Shown piece by piece: positions 1 to 12,319 of a stretch of 64,000 nt of DNA. Source of the DNA: Druceiella hillmani. Lineage: Eukaryota > Arthropoda > Insecta > Lepidoptera > Hepialidae. The first letter of the stretch is position 1. Every line of letters starts with the position of its first letter. Below the pieces are notes generated by a model. That model worked only from the letters and a program-made list of their open reading frames with translations. It had not been told where the DNA came from and ran no database searches. Location of the stretch: positions 496,001 through 560,000 of the forward strand of contig JAYKKI010000153.1 in assembly GCA_039881145.1 (NCBI GenBank). Reading direction: 5' to 3'. The position numbers and the translations under genes were made by a program.

Positions 1-2537
<2,537 letters not shown>

Positions 2538-3620
2538 CTATAATATAATAATACCTCTGGATAAATAGAAAACTCTCTCCTTTTCTACAAATGTCGGTTT
2601 AATCGTGTTTAAAGATTTATCAAGGAAATTGAAACTTCCAGTACTTTTTCCGGCCATTTCGAATAACAAGAGCTCCTTATCTAATTTTGCTCTTAATTTA
2701 TTTGCTAGAAATTTGCTTACATCTTTTTCGATTTTTTTGATAAAATTTTTTATCCACTTTGGAATGACATATTAGGTTAATTGTTTACAGAGGAAATATC
2801 AACACTATGTTCAGCGTGTATTATTTCCAAATCTAGTGTAGGGATATGATGGATAAAAAAGATAAAAGAGGCTGCAATACAGATTTTCTGCAAAAGCAAT
2901 AAGATTAGTTTTATTTACATTAGAAGTAAGAAATTGAGAGTTTCAGCTATGCTTACTAGTGTGTAAATATTTTAACAATCATATAATTCGTTGTGGTCTT
3001 CTTTCTTCTCTACGGGATTTTAAAGGGTCAAAAACGCGTGGATCAAGAAGGTTTTTTGGCAACTGATTTTTTTCCGTATAATGTTTTGACATAACATTGC
3101 TACAGCTGTGATAACGGAGAGTTTTATCTACCTATTGACGTCTAAAGAAGATTATTTTCATTATAATTTCATACCCTCTTTGCATCAATCGATTTTAATT
3201 TGTTACCCTAAATTATATTTCCGCTATTACGATGTCCGAATTCCCCCTCGTTTTGACATGTAGTAAATAATCTGAATTCTCTTCCAAATTCTGCGTTAAT
3301 GTATGTATTTATTTGGTTGTTTTTGAGTGGACTTTTTTAAAGTATTTCACTAGGAATAGAGCTTTATTAAGAACTTTTTAATTTTATCTACTGGTAGTAT
3401 TGGGGTATTTATTTTGTAGTGGCCATTGTAATCCTCGTCTTCTTCAAAAGAGTTTTTTTCCCATGTTTTTAAAATCATGTCAAGATCTGTAGTATTCGAT
3501 ATTTCCCCTTAATATTATTTTGCGGATAATTGGTTAATTCTTTTAAAACGTTTCAACTCTTTTGATCTTCCATATTAATGGATTTTTTTACCTCTTGGTT
3601 TTTTAGCAATCTGTAACAAT
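2538..3620 (-). pseudogene. Unrecognised decayed protein-coding block
   Basis: Reading the minus strand from about 3620 down to 2538 gives a chain of protein-like segments in shifting frames. Around the ATG at 3573 there is a frame running MEDQKS, stop, NVLKELTNYPQ. The frame at 3499-3350 (49 codons, stop TAG) is rich in charged residues and includes KTWEKNSFEEDEDYNGHY and TPILPVDKIKKF. The frame at 3350-3213 includes LTQNLEENSDYLLHV. The frame at 3092-2979 (37 residues) includes LPKNLLDPRVFDPL. The frame at 2771-2538 (77 codons, no early Met) includes PKWIKNFIKKIEKD and MAGKSTGSFNFLDKSL. The mix of Lys, Glu, Asp, Pro and Trp differs from the Ile, Phe, Tyr and Asn chance frames elsewhere. At least four stops or frameshifts show it is dead, or split by introns I cannot place. 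I recognise no family. It could be an unknown transposon protein or a host pseudogene. Confidence 0.5.
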
Positions 3621-4307
3621 AATGATAACATCATCATATCATATAATTTCAAAACAACAAATCTTACATAGTTTAAATGTGTGACTGAATAAATAAATAT
3701 TAAGTTTTTGTTCAATCACTTATCCCGTAAAGAAATTTTACAAAATATACTCACCCAGTAAGTAATTTATTTAAGTAAGAGTATCAAGTGGTTACTCATT
3801 AAACTAACAGATTATGATTTAAGTGACACAGGATCCGAACCGTGAGATAATAAAGATTGATATGAACTCTTATAAACAAATTTAATTTTTTTTAAATTAG
3901 AGTTTTTCCTAATTATATAACAAGTTACATTTAAAATGATTTACCGTGCAGACTATGAAATACTTATTTCATTAAAAAACGATTTATTTCTTTTGTCTTA
4001 CACTATTTTCAATTAATAAAAAATATAACTTGGATGAATTTAGTTTATCTTAAATTACTTACGTTTATTAACTTTAACATAATGAAACAATCAGATTTCA
4101 GAATAATAAAAATAAATCCGTTAAGGGGAATTTTATAATTAATTCCCTAATACTTTCAAGAAATTAGGAATTTAATTTTATGGAAAATGAGAATTTAACG
4201 AAAAACATAAAATTTGTACTAAAATATTAAATGTAACACAATTTTCTTCTTTGTTTAATTAATATTTATTTAAATATTTTATTATATATAATTAGCAAAC
4301 TTTTTTG
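3621..4307. other. No clear feature; isolated box-B-like motif
   Basis: AT-rich and non-coding by eye. A sequence matching an RNA polymerase III box B (GGTTCGGATCC on the minus strand) lies at about 3833-3845, but no box A or SINE body could be matched to it. Confidence 0.35.
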
Positions 4308-4405
4308 GGCAGACTTATTGCTAAGAGAGTAATCTCTTGCAGCTAGCCAGAATATCAGTCCTGCGGCCGGGAATCGAACCCGAGTCTTTGGCTGTACATT
4401 CTATC
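4308..4405 (-). repeat. tRNA-derived SINE fragment, copy 1
   Basis: On the minus strand, 4370-4380 reads GGTTCGATTCC, an exact tRNA/SINE box B. The segment at 4311-4344 matches the copy at 41287-41320 (ACTTATTGCTA, then GAGAG, then AATCTCTT). This makes it a truncated member of a SINE family present three times in the window. I see no cloverleaf, so it is not a functional tRNA gene. Confidence 0.6.
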
Positions 4406-5049
4406 AATTGTGATTTTCTTATATATTACCCTTTACTTCAATCCCTTTTCAAGTTAAAAAGATGATATCCGCATCTATTATTGAATAATAGTAATTTTAG
4501 ATATAGTCATTACAATCTCTCAAAGTCGCATTCAATTTATTGTATATTTTCAACTCAATTTGTTTTTATTTCAGAAAAATTCACATTTTTAAGAAAATTT
4601 AATCTACCGGCCATCCGACTAAAATTTTGATGATCACGTTGTTAAGAATTGATTTAAAATAATTTTTTGTCTAAATCCATATTTAAAGTACGCCTGAAAC
4701 TTATCTATGTTTGCTACTTGGGATTTTGTTTTATTAAAAATAAAAGGAAAAAGATAAACCTTATTAATAAAAATATGTAAATATGAAAATAAAACTAGAA
4801 CAAAAGAATAATTATACGCATATCACATTCATTTTGATTCCCACACAAGTTTATATATAAAAATACGGTCTCTTTAAAAGAAATATCGTTCTTCAAAAAC
4901 TATCTTTGTTTTAAATTCCCACTTTGTTTTCGATTTTCGTCAGTTCATGGACAAGAATGTATTAAAGGTCCAAATTCTATATTTAATATATTTTAACCGT
5001 TGGTTCCCTGTTCTCAAAGATTGATCAATTAATCCGTGGAGAAAGCTTA
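4406..5049. other. AT-rich, nothing seen
   Basis: No coding frame, repeat or regulatory signal that I can support. Confidence 0.4.
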
Positions 5050-5484
5050 TTGACAAAATCTGTGAGAAATATACTAACGAACCCCAGAGATGCTTTCAAA
5101 AATAGTCAATATGGTTCTTTGATTTTAATTAGTCTGACGGAGTTACGTGTTCAAACAGCATGCAAGTGTAAACTATGTTCATATTCTTGGATGATTTTTG
5201 ACCTTTATATTAAGGTCGACTTAAATATTATCTCCCGTAACTCAAGTCACATTAGAAGAAAGCTCCTTTCCTTTTATTTGCCGTATTCCGTCAGTTCGGC
5301 TTACACGGTCAGTCAATTAATTTTAAGGCTGCAAGTTAATACGTTGCCTCGATATTTATTACAATATGTTTCATTTTACATTTTTACATTAATACGTAAC
5401 ACAGGGAATGAACTGTATTTGCATTTATTAAAAAATTTGTACACTCTTTTATTTCCTAATTTTTATGTCGATACTGTTTCATAA
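5050..5484 (+). other. Longest non-transposon forward ORF (orphan, 144 codons)
   Basis: An open frame of 144 codons that begins at a TTG, so no ATG supports the start; the first internal Met is far downstream. In DNA with this AT content a frame this long is uncommon by chance, roughly one per several windows. The product would have no signal peptide, no recognisable domain and a composition (Leu, Ser, Tyr, Ile) like random AT-rich translation. Its 3' end overlaps the left arm of a hairpin at 5455-5511. It is probably chance or a worn fragment, and I would not treat it as a gene without transcript evidence. Confidence 0.15.
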
Positions 5485-5511
5485 TATTATAGTTTCGACA
5501 TAAAAATTAAG
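5455..5511. repeat. Hairpin with 20-bp arms
   Basis: The left arm at 5455-5474 and right arm at 5492-5511 are reverse complements except at two positions, sharing a core of AATTTTTATGTCGA. The loop is 17 bases. It could be a small palindromic element. No U-tract or transcription unit suggests a terminator. Confidence 0.6.
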
Positions 5512-6592
5512 AAAACTGTGACATAAAGTATGTAAAACTACTTTTTACATGCTACACTAAGTTCAAATAAAGTTCGCCAATTATATATTCGGAAACAACC
5601 TATTTTTAAATTTATACTTTTTAGCGATAAAATATCTTTAAAATATATTTAAAAAATGACTACCTATCTAAACATACACTAAACCTTTATATATGTATTA
5701 TGTGAAAAAAGGTTTTTTTACATGTTTTTATTGGAAACCTCCAATAAATTAACTGAAATACTGGAATATTTTTATAGTTTTATAAAATATATTACAGAGA
5801 TATTAATAATCTTGAAACTTTATACATGTTCCAAGGACATATAGTTTTAAATCGATTAAAAATGATAACTTGGGTTAAAAATCAGCGCAAAGCTCTTAAT
5901 ATAACAAACCATAATAAACGTTTAATGACAGAGATTGCATATGTAGAGTCAAGTAAATCATGCTTCCTTAAATATCACAATTGGACAAAATATGTTCAAA
6001 TAGGATTGTTAAAAATCACGAAACCGTTGTGTTGAGATGGCAAAAGGAAATTCTTTCCAAGATTATATAAAATATAATGGAGGGATCGAATTTTAACTTT
6101 TAAGATCACTGGAGTGATAATGAGAAATCGCATATCAGTGAAGTTGGAGGAGATTGTTAAAACCATGGGATTTGACATGTTAAGTTTACGGCGTGTTCGC
6201 CAGTGCAAGAAGTCCAATATAGATATATAGACAGTATAATTTGGAAGGCTATAAGGATATATAAGAAGAAATGTGTATGTAATTTTGTGTGCTAGGTTCT
6301 AACACTTCATTTTATTAGAGAATGCCAAACGAGACTAATCAAACTCAACCAATGACATTGGTTGTACTTAACACGTCATAGAATCTGTTGGCCTCAAGTA
6401 TCCCCTGCCGCTACACAATATATTAATGAACAATCTTCTATATTTGAGGTAATTAATACATATATTACCTTATCTCCCTTACCTCTGTGCAATTAGGTCA
6501 TCATATAATATCTACATTTAGTATACAGCAAATCCAAAAGACATGTTATGAAGTAATTTATATACTTATTGAACTTAAATTAAAATTCCTTC
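5512..6592. other. AT-rich, nothing convincing
   Basis: Two opposite short frames near 5826-6217 overlap each other and look like chance. No other signal. Confidence 0.4.
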
Positions 6593-6636
6593 ATTTAATT
6601 TTTGTTGTCATTAACTAATAACAACAAAAATTAAAT
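6593..6636. repeat. Perfect hairpin, 16-bp arms
   Basis: ATTTAATTTTTGTTGT at 6593-6608 is exactly reverse-complementary to 6621-6636, with a 12-base loop. Function unknown. Confidence 0.7.
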
Positions 6637-6854
6637 TGACTAATAACCAGTGGTATATCATTAGGTATATTTATTAAATATATTATATAAATTCACAGAT
6701 AAATCGTATATTTGTATGTCCATTTAACTTATGTATCTTTTAACTTTTTAACTTTTAACTTATGTGTAATCAACTTACCCGAAAGATTGATTATGAAAAG
6801 TTGATTATCATCAGTATTTAAGATTTAGTTATCCAAGTGTAATCTACGCATATA

Positions 6855-8208
6855 AAAAGTATACAAAAATGGAGAAATCGTGCGTGAAACTCGAGTTAAT
6901 CAATTTTGTTTTATTCATAATTAGAAATTTACTCTTAAAACGTATAATTAATTTTTAAGCAAATTACTCTTCAATTGAATTGCAAAATGTTGGGAAAAAA
7001 TGTAGACGTTGTTTTAATGTAAACGTATCCTGATTTAATTCGGGAAAACAATGTTATTTAGATTTTATTAGAATGCTTAGCAATATTAGTTAGATTACTT
7101 TTTCTCTTTATGTTAATGAATTAGAATTTTTTTTTCATTAATATATTATGTGCTACTTGCAAAGAATAATACCCTTGAATAAATGCAAATATCTCGTATA
7201 TGGCATTAATTAAACTCATGAACATATATTATTAGAACCCTTAAAAAAGTGAAGATATTTGGCGTCTATGAAAACAAAATGCTCTGTATTACTTCATTAA
7301 AACAACTCATAACTCATTTATTAAAGTTCAATAAAATTTTTCTATTTGAGCAATATCTTTAGCATATAGCATCACAGTAATCAATTATTACGTAGAATAT
7401 GATATTTTCAGCTCATAACGATCCAAGTGGCACTTTAGGGACTTAATTTGATTTCAAAATCTTAACTCTGGTAATTGTCTGGACGACATTAAATCAATGT
7501 AACTTAATTTGCGGTCCTTGTAGAAAGAAATTAAGTTACTTTCAAAATCCGAGTAGTTACTGAATATATTTTTCACTAAAGTACTGTAAATGTATTTGGG
7601 TTTACCACGAAAATGTTACGAGGATCACTTAATTTTACTTCTATTAGATTCCAGTAGCGTATTTAAATTTCTCCTAATTTTTTCTATATACGGACACGAA
7701 ACAATAATTTTTAATGTCATCTCGGCCAGAATATATTTTGTGGTTATGTAATTTTGTACAAGGAAATTAAAATTAAGGTCAATTATGACCAAACGCTTCA
7801 ATGAATTAGTAAATAGCATTTTGCTTTCATAGACATCTAATATCTTTATTTTTAAAAGATATTAGTAATATGTTCATGACTTTAATTAATGTCATTTACG
7901 AGATATTTGCATTTAGCCAAAAGTATTCTTCCTTGCAAATAGCGTACAATATTTTAATGAAAAAAGATGAATTAGTCACATAAAGAGAAAAATAATCTAA
8001 GTAATATTGTTAAGTAGTTTTCCTGAATAAAGGCGTAACACGTCTACATTAAGAAAACGTCTACATTTTTTTTCGAGATTTTGCGATTTAATTGAAGAGT
8101 AATTTGCTTGAAAATTATTAATTTTTTTAAGAGTGAATTTCTAATTATGAGTAAAACCTATTTGACTAATTCAAGTTTTACGCATAATTTCTCAATTTTT
8201 GGATACTT
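6855..8208. repeat. Long imperfect inverted repeat (arms ~470-490 bp)
   Basis: The left arm at about 6855-7345 aligns over nearly its whole length with the reverse complement of about 7735-8208. Shared blocks, in order, include AATTAGAAATTNACTCTTAA, CAAATTACTCTTCAATT, AATGTAGACGTT, TTTTCTCTTTATGT and TGCAAATATCTCGTA. Two more are CATTAATTAAA followed by a CATGAACATAT block, and GTCTATGAAA followed by CAAAATGCT. Roughly 390 bp separate the arms. Substitutions and small indels are scattered through both, so the structure is old. The arms hold no recognisable coding sequence. It could be a foldback-type element, the long terminal inverted repeats of an unknown transposon, or a local inverted duplication. 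Confidence 0.8.
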
Positions 8209-9036
8209 ATTATTTGGGTGGATCGCACCTGCACACGAACGAGTTAAGCTCAATCTTAAGTACTAATTTAATAGAATTTTATCTCTCGGTTTTTTCTTCA
8301 AAATACTTTACTGTCATTGTCAATAAATTATGTTGGTAGCTACATTAATATAAATATAATTTTAAGCATTGAAAGCTTTTGTTTTAAGTGCTTCTCGCGT
8401 TATCTATATTAAAATAAAAGCTAAATGTTTTAATCCAAATTATATTAAAAAAATCAGAAGGAAATATCCATTGAAACGTGAATCAAACTTTCTTTTATTT
8501 TTTTTTATAAACATGTGTGTTCGAGTGTCGCATTACGTCAAAATCGAAATAAAAATTTCATTAGCATTTACACTATGAAAACGAGCGCATTAACAGGTTG
8601 TAATAGTAAACCCTAAACTCGAAATTGGTCTGAAAATATTTCCTTTAATTGTATCTTAAGTCAAATTTAACGCTAAGCATTCTACTTTTATACATAAATG
8701 AAAATATCAAAACATAATTAGAAATTTAAGCTATGAAGAAAACCTGATTAAAAAGAAGTAATATATTTTGACTTTGAGTAATATTAAACTAAGAGTTATA
8801 TTAAAATATAATTAAACGATTATAAGAACTATAGAATAGATGTATGCATTCTATGCACAAGATTTTATAACAAGATATACTTTTATATTTTTAAGTGTGC
8901 AAAAAAAGATTAAACTTAACTTCAATTTTAACTATTAATTGTAGTAAAAATTTAAGTCACTATTAACGGTATGCAAGCTATTTAATTTAGTCTTAATGGG
9001 CAACACATAGGTGTAGAGAAGAATTGAATGAGAAGG
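8209..9036. other. AT-rich, nothing convincing
   Basis: Includes a 69-codon frame at 8369-8578 that starts at TTG and looks random. No other signal. Confidence 0.35.
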
Positions 9037-9201
9037 TCACTCAGCTCCTTTATTTATTTCAGATATTATCGCTGGTAAACTGTTACTGAAATCAATATGA
9101 TTTTGCGCCATTGAAGCAATATCTTCTAAAGGGGTTTTGGAAGATCCTGATGCTCGTATAACATCCCTAATAATTTTGTTCATTTCAAAGAAAACTGACA
9201 T
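9037..9201 (-). CDS. Short orphan coding-like ORF (54 aa)
   Basis: ATG at 9201-9199 opens a 54-codon frame ending in TGA at 9039-9037; the frame is open a further 16 codons upstream. The protein is soluble and helical in character, with residues such as MNKIIRDVIRASGSSKTPL and DFSNSLPAIISEINKGAE. It contains Ala, Gly, Pro, Ser and Asp in proportions unlike the Tyr, Ile, Phe and Asn chance frames around it. No domain is recognisable, no neighbouring gene gives context, and no splice sites are obvious. It may be a terminal exon, a short peptide gene or a fragment of a dead transposon gene. I assign no function. Confidence 0.3.
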   Translation of the reverse strand: MSVFFEMNKIIRDVIRASGSSKTPLEDIASMAQNHIDFSNSLPAIISEINKGAE

Positions 9202-10002
9202 TTCGTAAATGGTGTATTTGAAACTAGCCTTATTATTTTTGCGTTTATAATTTTATGTCGCTCTTTCCGTAAATAAATACGCTTAATAAAACTTTTATCA
9301 ATAATCATATTTTAGTTTTTAATCATACCAATCAAATAATAAAACAATATTAGTTTAATTACGTCGCTTTTCCTTCGAAAAATTTATTATTAGTTGATAA
9401 AAATTTCCTTTTCCAGGTTATTCTATCAGATGAATCTACCATAAATTTCATCGACAAATAAGTAGCGGGTTTTTCCCGAATTTATTCAAAAGGTATTTAT
9501 ATTAATATTTACTTTTGTTACGTAAGTTACACGGCTTTGAAAAAATTATGTTCATAAGTTTTTTCCACCTTAGCAATAATTCGGTAAGTAAAATTTCATT
9601 TAAGCTTTGCTATTTTAGTATCCAATTACTAATAAACGTGTTTATTCTCATTTGGAAGCTATAAAATAGCATAGCCTGATTGTTAGCCTGAATTTCTTTT
9701 AATATCTGCGGACCTTATAAACACATTGGGCTAATTATTTCTATCCGAAAAATTTTTAATGATTCAATCTTGTAAATCAAAGAAATCATAATAAATAAAT
9801 GAACATAATACTTTATATAATGAAGTTTTTTAATAACTTAAACTGAAATTTTAGAACTAGAACGGAAGTTTTAGAAATTAATTTTTGAGCTTAATTACTA
9901 TTTTACCCTAAAACGTTGAAGTCATGCTCTCTGGATTTTTTCAAGTTAATTACAAGATTACAGTTTTATCCAAGCTTCATTTGTACTGTCCTAATACGTC
10001 CA

Positions 10003-10005
<3 letters not shown>
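9202..10005. other. AT-rich, nothing seen
   Basis: No ORF, repeat boundary or RNA signal that I can support. Confidence 0.4.

Positions 10006-10037
<32 letters not shown>
10006..10037. repeat. (TA)n microsatellite
   Basis: Sixteen uninterrupted TA units. Confidence 0.95.
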
Positions 10038-10039
<2 letters not shown>

Positions 10040-10544
10040 AAATATAAACCATGAATATATTAAAAGATAATGTAACGAATTAACATAGATATGAGAATAT
10101 AAGAAAAACAATGTCCTTCTCTATATCTTTTGAAATTACATGGCTTGAAAATCAATATTATTTAAAATTATCTTCTTGTTCAAAAATCACGCTGTATATA
10201 AAGAACTTTTAACTTTTTCTGGTTTATTTATCTGAATGTTCAGTAAATATTGTCTTCATTCTTAAGACACTAATAAGTCATATCATCTTTATTTACAGTA
10301 TTTTGTGTAAATTTGTAAAAACTTACAGAAATTTTTAATTTTAAGTTAAAATTTTTAGGTAATTGAGTCCTACACATATTTATCCCGAATGAGAAAATAG
10401 GGGACGAGAATACTTTTAATATAAATATAAATATTGGTTTCAATAAAGTGTGTTATCGATTTCTACGTTTATTTCAAGAGGTTTTATTATTTACAGCAGT
10501 TCTATCATTTTATTTCTACTTGACGATATAAATATTGTTATACG
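10038..10544. other. AT-rich, nothing seen
   Basis: Between two microsatellites. No supported feature. Confidence 0.4.
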
Positions 10545-10576
10545 GATACGGATGCATTTCCAAATGCATCCGTATC
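10545..10576. repeat. Perfect 15-bp-arm palindrome
   Basis: GATACGGATGCATTT, a CC spacer, then the exact reverse complement. It has higher GC than its surroundings and sits just before a (TA)n tract, so the whole stretch may extrude as a cruciform. Confidence 0.8.
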
Positions 10577-10593
10577 TATCTCAAAGATTCATG

Positions 10594-10617
10594 TACATAC
10601 ATACACACATACATATA

Positions 10618-10672
<55 letters not shown>

Positions 10673-10680
10673 GTATATGT
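10594..10680. repeat. (CA)n/(TA)n compound microsatellite
   Basis: ACATACATACACACATACATA leading into a long (TA)n tract with two variant units near the end. Confidence 0.9.
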
Positions 10681-11981
10681 TACCTTAGAAATTATATCTT
10701 TTGATATATAAAATAAATAGTGGTGGCACTGTTTTTAATTGTCGTGAACGTAGGATTGGTTTTATCGTGCAAATGCACCGATTAATTATTTAGGTTGGGA
10801 TCAGAATTATCGTTAATATTATATATCGCCTAAAATTGTTTACTAGGAAACGTTAATGAAAAAATCTTGAATACGCGAATAATGAATGTGAACTGGGTTT
10901 ACTGCTTCGGGAAATTTTTAAACTGTTTAATATGCTTGCTTCGTCGATAATTTTAGATGATTTCATTTGTTTACTTATTCAATAAAAAATAATACCCCAC
11001 ATGACGCGGATTTTCTGTTGAATCGCTTTCCCCAAAAGTAATATAGTAGTTTCCCACATTATTCCCTGGTAACAAGACTTTAACCTTTTCGTGAGAAAAA
11101 AAAAAGGAAAGTATGGTAGAGGTATCCTTATGTGCTTGTCTACAAGAATTTATTGTTTGATGCCACTTGTGAGCAGCCAATAGTATCGTTTCCCAGTGGG
11201 CGAGTGTCTGCTTTTGGCACGATCTTCTGCAACTTTTTCAGCGTAATTAACCAGTGAAAATTCTCTCCTCTACGTAATTGTAGATGATCTTTAGTACACG
11301 GTGTGTTACTGCTAAACTCTGATCTCGCATTCGATTTGCAGTACGTGATGTTTCTGTAAATCCACATTTATTTGATGTTGAAACATTAACCTTTTCATAT
11401 CCTCATGTATAATTTTGTAACAAAAGTCTCGTAATTATGTATCTGCTAATTTCACACTACTTAATTATATTTAAAAAAATGTTGAAGTTTCTTTAGTTAA
11501 CAAAATTCCATGTTTGTAAAACAATTTTGTTGTCGACATGAATCTATTTGCAATAATAAATACACATAAATTATTTAGTAACCTCAATACCTAAATATAA
11601 CTAATTCTCATACGTAACATGATTAAACATATATAAGTTAAACTATTGTGTATAACTGAATATAACGTATAACTGATGAGACTGGTAGCTCTAGAGAGAG
11701 AGCACCACCACAGAAGGCTTAAGATGAGCTAAATACAGGTAAAAATTATTTTGTGATATGCTCGTGGTTTATTACTAGCAATACATTATTACTTTGAAAA
11801 AGAGTGTTCATAAACTACAAAAGGTAATTGACGCCTTGCAATTTATTTTGTTCATAAAACGAGAATAAACATTTTTTTAAGTTCAATAAAATTTTACTTC
11901 CGACAAGCGTTAATATAGTCTACTGATGAGAAAACTTAATATAAGCTGATTATGACACTTAAGACGTCGGTTTATTTAATA
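10681..11981. other. AT-rich, no supported gene
   Basis: Short overlapping minus-strand frames at 10971-11367 have chance-like composition. The interval ends at the Helitron 3' terminus. Confidence 0.35.
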
Positions 11982-12319
11982 CTAGCTGGGGTACCCGGCT
12001 TCGCTAAGGGAGTTGATATGAGATTGAGTGGTAGTTGCAATAAAACGATAAACTTTAAATATAAGAGGTTAAAATTGTTTGTACAAAACATATTCTAACT
12101 ATTTACAATACTTGTTTTGAAACATCATTTTTCATTTTGTTATCCGGGGTATATATGTACAAATTTTCCTACTCAAGAGCAATCTACGTGTGGTTGACTA
12201 TGGGAAAAGCAGAATTCTTTAAGGTTGATGATTTAATATTTTAAAGTTTGTCCTTGCACTTTGTTAATTGTAAAAATATAAGCTAATTTGATTGTAAATC
12301 GCAGTCGTTTAAATTGGAA

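Noticed and set aside
3833..3845. Box-B-like word suggesting another SINE
   Set aside because: No box A, and no similarity to the other SINE copies.
4308..4405. Possible functional tRNA gene (exact box B)
   Set aside because: No acceptor stem, anticodon arm or box A at the right spacing. The sequence matches a dispersed SINE family instead.
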